Shown piece by piece: positions 16,693 through 25,345 of a DNA stretch of 41,838 nucleotides. The position numbers and the translations under genes are program-made. The stretch is from Spirochaetota bacterium (GTDB lineage Bacteria; Spirochaetota; UBA4802; JAFGDQ01). The notes under the pieces are model-generated. The model was not told the origin of the DNA. It saw only the letters and a list, made by a program, of their open reading frames with translations, and did no database searches. Where the stretch lies: the NCBI GenBank assembly GCA_016934735.1, contig JAFGSG010000054.1, positions 1-41,838 on the forward strand, in the 5' to 3' direction. Each line of letters starts with the position of its first letter. Positions within the stretch are counted from its first letter, which is position 1.

Positions 16693-17955
16693 TTATCTAC
16701 GCACAGCTTTTTTTTCTACAATTAGTAGAGTGCTTACCAATGCGATAAAAGCCATAACAGCAGATAGTATAAAGGCCATATCATAGTTTCCTGTCCGGTC
16801 ATATATCAACCCTCCGACATAAGTCCACAATCCTCCCCCGAGAAAGTGTACTGTATTAATAAAACCGGTTATAAGACCTATATGAGTGAAACCGTAAATT
16901 CTTCCGACAAGAGTGGTGGAAAGAGGCGCTGTAACCAGCAAGGTGAAACCGAATACCAGAGCGAATATATAACAGGATACCAGGCTTCGATCATACAGAA
17001 TCAATACAAATGACAATACGCGCAGAAGGAATGTAAAGGCAATAGGGATCTTATTCCCAATTATATCAGATACCGGTCCTGCGACCAGAATTCCGGCCAG
17101 AGCCAGTAATCCGTTCCATGCGAGCATATTTGCAGCAGTCCCGGCCGGAATACCCTGATCCGTAGCAAAAGGAATCAGATGATTAGTGACCAGAAAGTCG
17201 CCGCTTCCGCAAATAAACATAGTCAGCGTGAACAGCCAGAACGAACCTGTTTTCATAGCTTCCGTCAAACGCAGATCAGCGGCAACATTTAATGGGGCCG
17301 CTGCCTTATCCGGCTGTTTAATATTTACATTGCCCTGCAGCTGCTCAATATAATTATCCGTATTGTTTTTAAATACAAACAGGATAAGAATCATGTTGAC
17401 AAGGAACATTGCCATCCCGATAAATAAATATGAAGCTCTCCAGCCGTAGTTCTGCTCAAAAAAGCTGAAAACCGGTATCAGGGCAAACCGGCCGAGGCAG
17501 GTTCCGGATAAACCCAGACTGATTATCAACCCCCTCCATTTTTTGAACCACTTGCTCATAATAGCAGCAAATAACGGAACAGAAGTACCGCCCATACCTA
17601 CTGCCGCGAAAAACCCGTAATAGATATAAAACTCCCAGATGGAACTAATGGAATAGCACAGAATATATCCCGATGAAATAAGAACTGTCGATATTATGAG
17701 AAGCATTCTGGGGCCGAATCTGTCGTACAGTTTCCCGGCTACGACAAGGCTGACTGAATAAACGATCATGTTTATAAAAAAAGCAAAAGAGAGCGTTCCG
17801 CGGCTCCAGCCGAATTCCGCTATCATAGGCTTGAACAAAATACCGAATGAGGTTTGCGCTCCTGAATTAAAGAAGAGGATGATGAATGATGCGGCTAAAA
17901 TGTACCAGCCGTAGTATATACGTTTGAATGAAAATTTTTCTTTGATGTTCGGCAT
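16693..17955 (-). CDS. MFS transporter, OFA/monocarboxylate type
   Basis: 420 residues with 12 predicted helices and a central cytoplasmic loop. Signatures are the YYGWYIL opening and 'FGILFKPMIAEFGWSRGTLS' (typical of oxalate/formate antiporter and monocarboxylate porter relatives), 'GKLYDRFGPR' (MFS motif A) and 'GPVSDIIGNKIP' in the second half. The substrate is probably a small organic anion; this cannot be read from sequence. Weak ribosome site (GGATA). Convergent with the cupin gene. Confidence 0.82.
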   Translation of the reverse strand: MPNIKEKFSFKRIYYGWYILAASFIILFFNSGAQTSFGILFKPMIAEFGWSRGTLSFAFFINMIVYSVSLVVAGKLYDRFGPRMLLIISTVLISSGYILCYSISSIWEFYIYYGFFAAVGMGGTSVPLFAAIMSKWFKKWRGLIISLGLSGTCLGRFALIPVFSFFEQNYGWRASYLFIGMAMFLVNMILILFVFKNNTDNYIEQLQGNVNIKQPDKAAAPLNVAADLRLTEAMKTGSFWLFTLTMFICGSGDFLVTNHLIPFATDQGIPAGTAANMLAWNGLLALAGILVAGPVSDIIGNKIPIAFTFLLRVLSFVLILYDRSLVSCYIFALVFGFTLLVTAPLSTTLVGRIYGFTHIGLITGFINTVHFLGGGLWTYVGGLIYDRTGNYDMAFILSAVMAFIALVSTLLIVEKKAVRR

Positions 17956-18310
17956 AGTAAAGTATCCATACAGCAGTTATTATTAAACCTGCAGATCAGC
18001 ATAAAACTGATAGCTGCATATCAACTTGTCAGTTTAGTCTAAAAATTATATGTCTGTTAATTATTTGGATGAATAAACACTAAGAGCTTATTTCACTAGG
18101 TTTTAAATTTTACCATAAATGAGCTAAAAGGATATTATCTATTCCGGAACTGCGTAAAAAACATCCTGTTTTACGCACTTCCGGCGACGTCCTGTCGCCT
18201 ATTCCATTGATAATATCCTTTTGCTCATTTATGAATTGCCTGGTGAAACAGACTCTATGTATAATTAATACATCTGAATATTAAACATTAATCCGTTAAG
18301 GCTGGTTTCA
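17956..18310. other. Intergenic region holding palindromic element copy 1
   Basis: The 128 bp before the element and 55 bp after it are AT-rich without visible signals. The element lies directly 3' of the SAICAR-synthetase-like gene, so its folded transcript could also end or protect that mRNA. Confidence 0.5.
18084..18255. repeat. Palindromic MITE-like element, copy 1
   Basis: A 172-bp structured element. The terminal inverted repeat is GAGCTTATTTCACTAGG on the left and GAGTCTGTTTCACCAGG read inward from the right. Inside are near-perfect arms of about 25 bp (18114-18139 with 18209-18233, one bulge). At the centre are two hairpins: GGAACTGCGTAAAA / TTTTACGCACTTCC with loop AACATCCTG (18146-18182), and GGCGAC / GTCGCC (18183-18199). 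Copy 2 is at 19193-19367. It has no coding capacity. Confidence 0.8.
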
Positions 18311-19144
18311 TTATAGAAAAATATTTATAAAATCAGCAGCGGAGACCTGGTTTTTGTTTTTAATCGTTCTTTTCCCGTCGGTGTAATTCGTTACCGTGCA
18401 GTGTTTATAAGCTTTACAACTGCCGTTACCGGAAGGATTATATCCTTTGCATACACGCAGGACATCCGGGGATATCTCATCAATTATGACTATCTTTCCG
18501 TCCCCGTACTTCAATCTGCCCAATTCAAACTTGCCGTCAATTACATGAAGACCTTTTGATGCAAATTCGTCAGAGACTATTCCGGCTATGTTTTTCACAA
18601 GCTCAACGCTCTGAGAGATCTCCTTTTTAGTCATCGCGCCGGTTTCTTTCAATGCCTCCATGGTAATAAGAATGTCGCTGTCGCCTTTGGTCCATGCCTC
18701 AACCAGTTTATGAAGGTTCTTGCATGGTCTTATGAAGGGGTACCTTCTCCAGAAACTGCCGGTTGCGTTGTTTCTCCATGTGAATTCAAGATTGGAAAGC
18801 GGTGCCGATCCGGGGAAACCCGGAGATTCAACCGGCATGGACAGCGGATCGGCCGGCTCCACTATCATTTCATTGTCATTGATTGTGTCGATATAGTGCG
18901 AAGGAATGCCTTTTTCTTTCAGCAGCCTGAAGAAGTGAGTTGCAAATCTGCATGCAATAGCGCCTTTCCCCGGGATTTCTCCGATAACTATATCGTATCC
19001 GGGATCAAACACAGGATTACCGTTTTCCATGTAGCCCGTGGCTCTGTCAGTGAAAACAAACCGGTACTTGCCGGCATTAGGCCCTTCCGTGATATTATAG
19101 ACATCTTTCGACTTTCCGCGGTAGACAAGGTCTTTTTCATCCAT
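18311..19144 (-). CDS. purC: Divergent SAICAR synthetase (PurC-like)
   Basis: 277 residues from the preferred start. The SAICAR-synthetase family ligates aspartate to CAIR in purine synthesis using ATP. Conserved blocks seen are YRGKSKDVY, 'FTDRATGY', LLKEKGIPSHYI, RNNATGSFWRRYP, 'VIDGKFELGRL' and DEISPD. Differences from standard PurC are notable: WRNNATGS in place of VVRNxxAGS, no clear EF..K.D..GDP block (instead AWTKGDSDILIT), and a Cys-rich stretch (VCKGYNPSGNGSCKAYKHC) after DEISPD. The start at 19144 is favoured because GAGGAG lies within the first codons of the longer frame beginning at 19162. Palindromic elements flank it on both sides. It may be the cell's PurC or a specialised relative. 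Confidence 0.75.
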   Translation of the reverse strand: MDEKDLVYRGKSKDVYNITEGPNAGKYRFVFTDRATGYMENGNPVFDPGYDIVIGEIPGKGAIACRFATHFFRLLKEKGIPSHYIDTINDNEMIVEPADPLSMPVESPGFPGSAPLSNLEFTWRNNATGSFWRRYPFIRPCKNLHKLVEAWTKGDSDILITMEALKETGAMTKKEISQSVELVKNIAGIVSDEFASKGLHVIDGKFELGRLKYGDGKIVIIDEISPDVLRVCKGYNPSGNGSCKAYKHCTVTNYTDGKRTIKNKNQVSAADFINIFL

Positions 19145-19192
19145 AAATTCATTTCTCCTCATAAATTGTATAATGTAACGAAAATTCTCTTT

Positions 19193-19367
19193 GAGCCTAT
19201 TTCAGTAGGCGCCAAAAATCGCCGTCCATAACCTGACTGGATAATATCTATTCCGAAACCGCGTAAAAAACATCCTGTTTTACGCGGTTTTGGCGACATC
19301 CGTGTCGCCTGCTCCATAGATATTATCCAGTCAGGTTATAAATAAAATACCTACTGAAATATGTTCT
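19193..19367. repeat. Palindromic MITE-like element, copy 2
   Basis: A 175-bp relative of the element at 18084-18255. The terminal repeat is GAGCCTATTTCAGTAGG (19193-19209), answered by AGAACATATTTCAGTAGG read inward from 19367. Perfect 22-bp arms lie at 19228-19249 and 19318-19339. The central hairpins are AAACCGCGTAAAA / TTTTACGCGGTTT (13 bp, same AACATCCTG loop) and GGCGACA / TGTCGCC. The arm sequences differ from copy 1 but pairing is kept. Confidence 0.82.
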
Positions 19368-19712
19368 TAAAGGTTCTTCTGCAATATAATCGAAAAAGCC
19401 GATCTTCAAAATGTAACCATTCAGTACGGCCGCAAATACACTGTATCTGAATTACAGTGCTCAGATATTAGGATATACTGTATAATTTTCAATCAATAAT
19501 TCTTAATTAAGATTATTTTATAATTGACTTCCATACATTATCATTAGTAAATTATTTATTCATAATACAGTCTGTTTAACCAGCTGATGCAAATCCGCAT
19601 AAGAATAGAGTTGTTTCTTAACTGAAAGTTTGGTTAGATAAATCCCTATTATTTCTTAGTTTTGCAACAAGTCTACTGTTTAAAAATCATATTCGCATTC
19701 AGGAAAAATTAT
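19368..19712. other. Intergenic AT-rich stretch before the alpha/beta hydrolase gene
   Basis: About 345 bp with no coding frame that has a ribosome site and no clear promoter pair. Several A/T runs around 19500-19560. The hydrolase ribosome site AGGAA lies just before its ATG at 19713. Confidence 0.4.
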
Positions 19713-20501
19713 ATGGAAAAACCGGACCCCATAAAAGTACTGGATCAGCCTGAAATTCATCAGGTTCTTTTTTATCCGGTAAAAATGCCGCAAAGTGAAA
19801 AGTCCGATAAAAGAAATCTGTTTTTTGAAGTTGAACCCGGAATAAAGATCGGATGCCGCTTTTACATAAGCGATAAAAAGCATCCCACTATTCTTTTTTT
19901 TCACGGGAACGGCGAAGTTGCACATGATTACGACGACATCGCGCCGGTATTTAACGAGAGAAAAGTCAACCTGCTTGTTGCCGACTACAGGGGTTATGGC
20001 CACAGTGACGGATTCCCGACTATTGCCAATATCCTGAATGATGCCGGAAAAGTTTTTTATGCTGCAGCAAAAATGCTTGAGGATAACGGATACGTTAAAA
20101 AGCTGTACATTATGGGCAGATCTTTAGGAAGCCTTTGCGCTGTTGAGATCGCACAGGAAAATAAAAAATGCAAAGGACTTATTGTTGAAAGCGGCTCGGC
20201 AACGAATTTCCGCAATTATCTTGCAATCTCCGGCCTCATTCCCTTTGATCATCCTGTCTGGGAAGAAGGCCGGAATTTCTTCAATAAGGAAAAAATCCGT
20301 AGGATTACAATCCCGACATTGATTATGCATGCGGAATATGACTCCTTAATCCCCCTTAGCGAAGCTAAAATACTGTTCGATAATTCCGGAGCAAAAAATA
20401 AAAAGCTGGTTATTATCCCGCACGCGGACCACAACACCATAATGTTTGCTGATGAAACGCTTTACTTTAACAGCCTTATGGAATTCATTGAATCAGATTA
20501 A
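19713..20501 (+). CDS. Alpha/beta-hydrolase
   Basis: 262 residues from the ATG at 19713, chosen because AGGAA precedes it; a longer frame from 19662 lacks a site. The alpha/beta-hydrolase fold has 'ILFFHGNGEVAHDYDDIA' (oxyanion region), VADYRGYGHSDG, nucleophile elbow GRSLGS (Ser about 137), 'HAEYDSLIPLSEA' (acid Asp) and HADHN (catalytic His). No signal peptide, so cytoplasmic. It resembles the Bem46/serine aminopeptidase-like group; the substrate is unknown. Confidence 0.82.
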   Translation: MEKPDPIKVLDQPEIHQVLFYPVKMPQSEKSDKRNLFFEVEPGIKIGCRFYISDKKHPTILFFHGNGEVAHDYDDIAPVFNERKVNLLVADYRGYGHSDGFPTIANILNDAGKVFYAAAKMLEDNGYVKKLYIMGRSLGSLCAVEIAQENKKCKGLIVESGSATNFRNYLAISGLIPFDHPVWEEGRNFFNKEKIRRITIPTLIMHAEYDSLIPLSEAKILFDNSGAKNKKLVIIPHADHNTIMFADETLYFNSLMEFIESD

Positions 20502-20927
20502 CTCCGCTGTCATTAAAACTACCTGCATGCCGGTAAAAAACTGAGGAAAATTATATTGAATTTTTGCTGATTTTCTATATAATAAGTGTTATCATTCATA
20601 ATAATAAACCGGATGGTTATTGTTATAAACAAGCAGCATATAACAATAAATAAATTTTTTATAATAATAAGTAAGACAGTTATTGTTATAAGCAATCTGC
20701 AAATAACAATAAATTAAGTACTTATAATAATAAACACTTTATTAATAACAATAAGTAAGGCAGTCATTGTTATAAACAATCTGCACATAACAATAAATAA
20801 CTCAACCGACCTTTATGATTTTTCCGGATTTATCCTGTCCCCGCTGGCGGACTTTGTTGCTGATAAATAATAAAAGGCCGGCAAAGTTGAGAATCTTACC
20901 TGCTTAAGAGAATTCCGGGAAGGAAAA
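20502..20927. other. Intergenic region between hydrolase and diguanylate cyclase genes
   Basis: 426 bp. The central part is the palindrome cluster (20617-20796). The rest has no coding frame with a ribosome site. The last 30 bases hold GGGAAGGA, the ribosome site for the cyclase. No convincing -35/-10 pair was seen. Confidence 0.5.
20617..20796. repeat. Three 33-bp palindromes at 63- and 84-bp spacing
   Basis: Each copy has 10-bp arms TTATTGTTAT / ATAACAATAA around a 13-base middle: 20617-20649, 20680-20712 and 20764-20796 (the last with one arm change, TC for TT). Copies 2 and 3 also share the flank GTAAG(A/G)CAGT and the middle CAATCTGCA. Start-to-start distances are 63 and 84 bp, both multiples of 21 (whole helical turns). 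Lies 130-310 bp before the diguanylate cyclase gene. Confidence 0.85.
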
Positions 20928-22559
20928 ATGCCGAAGTCAGTTCACAACCTGCAGTTAAAAACAAAGTTTCTATTGATATTATCAATAGCAATGCTGCTGC
21001 TTGTGCCGCCTTTTCTTATTTTATATCTGTACATTCTCTTCCCTGCCTATGACGAGATAGAAAAAAGCATAATAAAAACAAATATGAAAAGAGTGCTGGG
21101 TTCTATTCTGAACGAGAGTACCCATATAGATAATATATGTTATGTATGGGTATTGCATTATGATATAGATAAAGTCCGTAATATTCGCAGTAAAACAGCT
21201 TATCAGTCTTTTAAATCGGGCGGATTTGATTTTTTATGCTTTATTGACAGCAATAAAAAGGTTATTTTTTCTGAAGGGTATGATACTGCAACAGGTGCCA
21301 AAAGGCTGCCTGCTGTCTATGCTGATACCGGAGCAATTAAGACAAGCGGAATATTAGATCTCGTCTCGTCAGGCAGGCATAGGGTCGGTATGGTACGGAC
21401 GGAATACGGATTCATGATTATGTCTGTACGGCCGCTGAAGACAGGCATCAGTCCGGAAAAAAATGCCGGATATCTTATGATGGGGAAATATCTTGATAAT
21501 CTGGCAAGCATTGTCCAGGCTGATGCAAAAGATGCGGATTTTAATATTATGGAAATAAGCGGGAGCCTGTCACCGCTGCAGGGCTCCGCTCTGGTGACAA
21601 TGCAGAGAGAGAAACGCAAAGGCCTGATATTGTTCGAAGCTAACACAATATATATATATTTTCTAATTCCGGATATATACGGGAATGATACTATACTCAT
21701 CGAAGAGGCGTTACCGTCCATAATAAAAGACGCACGCAGGCTGATCAGGACCAGTCTTTTAATGGGCATTATAGGAATACCTGTTTTAATATATCTTATC
21801 TGGTTTCTTTTAGGACATTATGTATTGAAGCCGGTCAATAAATTAAAAACCCAGATCAGGACAATTGCGGACGGCAATTACAAAAATATAAGCAGGCTGC
21901 AAAGCAAAGATGAAATAGGCATGCTGTCACTATTCATAGATAATATGGCGCAGACAATCAGTTCAAGGAGCGAGGATCTGAAATCCGCAAACAGGAAGCT
22001 GGAGCTTCTGACAATAACCGACGGCCTTACCGGCATTTACAACCGCAGGCATTTTGATGACATAATCAGGTCCGAGTGGAACAGGGCTGTCAGAAGCAGC
22101 CTGCCTCTTTCCGTAATAATGTGCGATATAGATTTTTTTAAAAAGTATAATGATATGTACGGGCACCAGGCAGGGGATGAATGTCTTATCATGATCGCAC
22201 GCGCATTAAAAGGAATGATACGCAGAGAAGGAGATAAAGTATTCCGCTACGGCGGAGAGGAATTCATTGCAATACTTCCAAATACTCCCCCGGATGCCGC
22301 TGTTCAGATTGCACTTTCCTTTCTAGCCGCCGTAACCCGGTTGAACCGGAAACATGAACATTCGCCTGATTACGGAATTGTCACCCTGAGTGCAGGTGTG
22401 TCATCCGCTAAACCCGATAAAGACAGTGAGCCGGGCTATCTGATAGGACTTGCTGACGGCGCCCTTTATAAATCAAAGCAGAACGGCAGAAACATAGTGA
22501 CTTATGCGGCAAGCATAAAAAACAGGGAAGTAATATATACCGAGCATATTTTTAAATAA
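20928..22559 (+). CDS. Membrane diguanylate cyclase with periplasmic sensor and HAMP
   Basis: 543 residues. Membrane helix at about 14-36, a periplasmic Cache-like sensor (about 37-275), a second helix (about 278-298), a HAMP domain (about 299-350), a short coiled coil and a C-terminal GGDEF domain. The active-site loop reads YGGEEF (about 440-445), a functional variant for cyclic di-GMP synthesis. An RxxD inhibitory site (REGD) sits five residues before it, so product feedback is expected. Ribosome site GGAAGGA. The palindrome cluster upstream may regulate it; no partner gene is evident. Confidence 0.87.
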   Translation: MPKSVHNLQLKTKFLLILSIAMLLLVPPFLILYLYILFPAYDEIEKSIIKTNMKRVLGSILNESTHIDNICYVWVLHYDIDKVRNIRSKTAYQSFKSGGFDFLCFIDSNKKVIFSEGYDTATGAKRLPAVYADTGAIKTSGILDLVSSGRHRVGMVRTEYGFMIMSVRPLKTGISPEKNAGYLMMGKYLDNLASIVQADAKDADFNIMEISGSLSPLQGSALVTMQREKRKGLILFEANTIYIYFLIPDIYGNDTILIEEALPSIIKDARRLIRTSLLMGIIGIPVLIYLIWFLLGHYVLKPVNKLKTQIRTIADGNYKNISRLQSKDEIGMLSLFIDNMAQTISSRSEDLKSANRKLELLTITDGLTGIYNRRHFDDIIRSEWNRAVRSSLPLSVIMCDIDFFKKYNDMYGHQAGDECLIMIARALKGMIRREGDKVFRYGGEEFIAILPNTPPDAAVQIALSFLAAVTRLNRKHEHSPDYGIVTLSAGVSSAKPDKDSEPGYLIGLADGALYKSKQNGRNIVTYAASIKNREVIYTEHIFK

Positions 22560-22731
22560 AACAAGTTCCAAGTTTTCTCAGAAATTATTTTCCCCCGATA
22601 AAATAAAATGAAATACATTACAATATTTTCCAGGATGATCCTCAATATAAATTCAGTTGACATTTTTTAAACAATTTATTTGAATTCCAAACAGTTTTTT
22701 ATCATATTAAAAATAATAATGAGGTGAATTT

Positions 22732-23103
22732 ATGGGAAAATTGCTCATAAAAATATCCGTAATCTATCTTTTAATCGGAACTATATTAGGCATGTACATG
22801 TCAATCACAGAAAACTTTGCGTTAAGTTCTGTACATACGCATATTTCTCTCCTGGGATGGACTACGATGACATTAGCCGGAATCATTTATCATATTTTTC
22901 AGGATCTGGCAAAGTCAATACTGTGTAAGATTCAATTTGTTCTATTTAATATCGGACTTCCTGTTATGATGATAGGACTGGCTTTATTAGCGAGCGGATT
23001 TCAGGGCTTTATAATAGCGGTTTCCATAGGGGCAACAGTGACCTCAATCGCGATCCTGCTGTTCACTATAAATATTTTAGCAGGATTGAAAAATAATTCC
23101 TAG
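22732..23103 (+). CDS. Small haem-copper-oxidase-like membrane protein
   Basis: 123 residues with four membrane helices. The second begins 'VHTHISLLGWTTMTLAGIIYHIF', which resembles the helix of cbb3 oxidase or NorB subunit I carrying an HxH...LLGW signature. It belongs to a family of about 120-150 residue proteins often annotated as cbb3 oxidase subunit I-like, though too short to form a catalytic core. Role unknown; haem binding through the two His is a guess. TTGACA (22657-22662) and TTGAAT 17 bases on may be its promoter; ribosome site GAGGTG. A weak hairpin with a T-run follows at 23187. Confidence 0.65.
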   Translation: MGKLLIKISVIYLLIGTILGMYMSITENFALSSVHTHISLLGWTTMTLAGIIYHIFQDLAKSILCKIQFVLFNIGLPVMMIGLALLASGFQGFIIAVSIGATVTSIAILLFTINILAGLKNNS

Positions 23104-23186
23104 AAAGCACCGGATCCGGAACATAAATAAATTTTTATTTTTTTAAAAGATTCCATTCTTATTTTATCATTTATTTTTTTCTTTTA

Positions 23187-23213
23187 CCAAAAGTCTATAC
23201 AGACTCTTTTTTT
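23187..23213 (+). terminator. Short hairpin with T-run before the prenyltransferase gene
   Basis: AAAAGTCT / AGACT stem with a 4-base loop followed by CTTTTTTT. About 85 bases after the stop of the small membrane protein gene. The stem is short, so confidence is moderate. Confidence 0.45.
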
Positions 23214-23262
23214 AATATATACTTTTTAATAATAAAGTAATATCATTTGAGAAGGATATCCC

Positions 23263-24183
23263 ATGAAAAAATTAGTACTGTGGATTAAAGAGACAAGGCC
23301 TCAATTCCTTACTCTTTCTATTGTTCTTACATTTTTTGGAACTGCTATCGCCTGGTACTATGGCCCTATCAGTATCGGATATGCGCTGCTTGCCGGCTTA
23401 GGTCTGATGCTGACTCACGGCAGTGTTAACGCAATAAACGATTATTTCGACTATAAGAGCGGCATCGACCTTAACGTCAAGAGAACCCCGTTCAGCGGGG
23501 GAAGCGGGCTTGTTCCGGAAGGGAAACTACCGTTAAAACAGGCGCTATGGGTTGGGGTTGTCACATCGCTTGCAGCACTGATCATAGGCATCTTTTTTGT
23601 AATCGTAAGCGGGTGGAAGCTGATCCCGCTTTTAGTGATAGCTGCCCTGTGCCTTGTATTATATACGCCTGTGATATTAAAAACACGATGGCCCGAATGG
23701 TCTCCTGGGCTGGGATTGGGAATATTGCCCATAATTGGTTTTTATTTCATACAAACCGGAGAGTACAGCTGGATTGTCCTTATTGCCTCAATAGCGAGCG
23801 GTATTTTAGTGCACAATCTCCTGCTGCTGAATGAATTTCCCGATGTTGAAGCAGACAGAAAGGGAGACAGGAAGACGACCCCTGTCGTATTCGGCATGGA
23901 AACTGCGGGCAGATTCTACAGGACCATGACCGTATTAGTATATGTATGGATAGCCGGATGCGCGGCAGCAACATTAATCACCGGCGTTGTTGTCATGCCG
24001 GTCTACTGTCTGATATCTTTTCTGGCGTTGCCGTTTGCTATAAAAGCCATGAGAGGATCGAAAGAGTATAAAGATATGAGCAAACTGGTTCCTGCTTTGG
24101 GCAGCAATGTAATGTTTATCCTGATCACCGAGGTGCTGATGGGTGCGGGCTATATTTTAGAGAAAATTTTCCCGATATCATAG
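23263..24183 (+). CDS. menA: UbiA-family prenyltransferase, MenA-like
   Basis: 306 residues with eight or nine membrane helices. Both Asp-rich motifs of the UbiA family are present: NDYFDYKSGID (about 58-68) and DVEADRKGDRKT (about 194-205). They bind Mg-prenyl diphosphate while an aromatic acceptor is alkylated in the membrane. The NDYxDYxxGxD form and the closing DVExDxxxG(D)RKT resemble 1,4-dihydroxy-2-naphthoate prenyltransferase (menaquinone synthesis), but other acceptors are possible. No other men genes are in the window, so the symbol is provisional. Ribosome site AGAAGGA. Confidence 0.78.
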   Translation: MKKLVLWIKETRPQFLTLSIVLTFFGTAIAWYYGPISIGYALLAGLGLMLTHGSVNAINDYFDYKSGIDLNVKRTPFSGGSGLVPEGKLPLKQALWVGVVTSLAALIIGIFFVIVSGWKLIPLLVIAALCLVLYTPVILKTRWPEWSPGLGLGILPIIGFYFIQTGEYSWIVLIASIASGILVHNLLLLNEFPDVEADRKGDRKTTPVVFGMETAGRFYRTMTVLVYVWIAGCAAATLITGVVVMPVYCLISFLALPFAIKAMRGSKEYKDMSKLVPALGSNVMFILITEVLMGAGYILEKIFPIS

Positions 24184-24243
24184 CAGAAAACACATCACTG
24201 CTGAAAAACCTGTATATTATAAAGTGACGGCTCAGTAGATCTC

Positions 24244-25092
24244 TCAGCCCTGATACGATGACTGCCTGATTGCTATTCTGTTCGCAATGCTCTCCACCGC
24301 CATCATCAATGAATTGGAAAGAGCCGACCTGGATGTATAATCGGCAGGGACAAGGTTTGACACCCTGCCGTCTTCAATAAAACCCCAGGCTTTCCCCCAT
24401 TTTTCCCTGTTCTCTTTATCATATACTCCTATTGCCACACCGCCGGATTTGGTCACAAGCGAAAAACACGGGATATCCGTATATCCGTCTCCGACAAAGA
24501 TAATCTGATCCATGGGTATTCGCAGCTCTTTTGACGGAATTTTTCGGTTTACTTCAAACGGTCTTCCCCGAGTATGCGTTCCGTAAACACCTTTGGATAC
24601 GTGAAAGATATACCGCGTCTTATCTGTGAAGCTGACAATATTCCGCGGAAAATCTATTGTGTCATTATCTGCATAATGAAAATCGCTTGCCCATATATCC
24701 TGAAAATATTTAGCGATCTTTGTCGCCTTGAGTATTTCCCCGATTCCGCTGCTGATAATATAAAACTCAACTGCAACATTGTTGCTTATCACTGCGGCAT
24801 ATTTTTTTAGACGTGAGAATATCTGCGTTACGCCGGGATAAAATTTTATATTTTTTCCGAATCTTATTAAACTCTCTCTTGTGATTTTTCCGGTCAAGCT
24901 GCCGGATCGTGACAACTTTATCATTTCAAATAAATATGCGGGAACAGGATCCCATCCGCCGACGATCAGGTTTTGAACATTCTTTGACCAGAACCTTTTA
25001 ATGTCCGCACCGATAAATTCAAGGTAACTTGATGTACTATCCGGAGTTAAAGTATCATCAAAATCAAATACAACAGCAATAATATCCTGCAT
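24244..25092 (-). CDS. HAD-superfamily phosphatase
   Basis: 282 residues. HAD motif I FDFDDTLTPDS (nucleophile and acid Asp) is near the N-terminus. A motif II-like serine region reads 'FYIISSGIGEIL', a Lys (TKSG) follows, and motif IV is GDGYTDIPCF. The GDGxTDxP form and length recall phosphoserine phosphatase-like and UMPH-like HADs. Substrate unknown. Ribosome site AGGAA. Convergent with the prenyltransferase gene and divergent from the GalT-like gene. Confidence 0.78.
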   Translation of the reverse strand: MQDIIAVVFDFDDTLTPDSTSSYLEFIGADIKRFWSKNVQNLIVGGWDPVPAYLFEMIKLSRSGSLTGKITRESLIRFGKNIKFYPGVTQIFSRLKKYAAVISNNVAVEFYIISSGIGEILKATKIAKYFQDIWASDFHYADNDTIDFPRNIVSFTDKTRYIFHVSKGVYGTHTRGRPFEVNRKIPSKELRIPMDQIIFVGDGYTDIPCFSLVTKSGGVAIGVYDKENREKWGKAWGFIEDGRVSNLVPADYTSRSALSNSLMMAVESIANRIAIRQSSYQG

Positions 25093-25345
25093 ACGCTTTT
25101 CCTGAAAACTGAATTTATTCTGATATTATAGTATTTTATTCCCGAACAATAGCAGAATCCGGATAAATTTCAATCATTTAATAACGATATCCCATGATCC
25201 TGAATTTTTTTATAGGAAGCTGCATTATCAGGTAAAATCTGATTGACTTTTTAAAATTCGTTGAACAGGTTATTAACTTTAATTATTGCAGGGTCAGCCT
25301 CAGATAGTGCAGCAGACCGGCAGGCATACGGCAGAAGCAGATTCC

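Noticed and set aside
18084..19367. Palindromic elements as integron attC sites around a gene cassette
   Set aside because: They are long hairpins on both sides of one gene, but I could not find the attC core sites (RYYYAAC / GTRRRY pairs) and there is no integrase in the window. The conserved terminal repeats fit a MITE-like element better.
20617..20796. Palindrome cluster as a CRISPR array
   Set aside because: Repeats are AT-rich palindromes with 30- and 51-bp intervals, and the intervals themselves contain related sequence; there are only three copies and no cas genes.
20617..20796. Palindrome cluster as replication iterons or DnaA boxes
   Set aside because: No DnaA-box consensus, no replication gene nearby and the neighbouring genes are ordinary metabolism and signalling.
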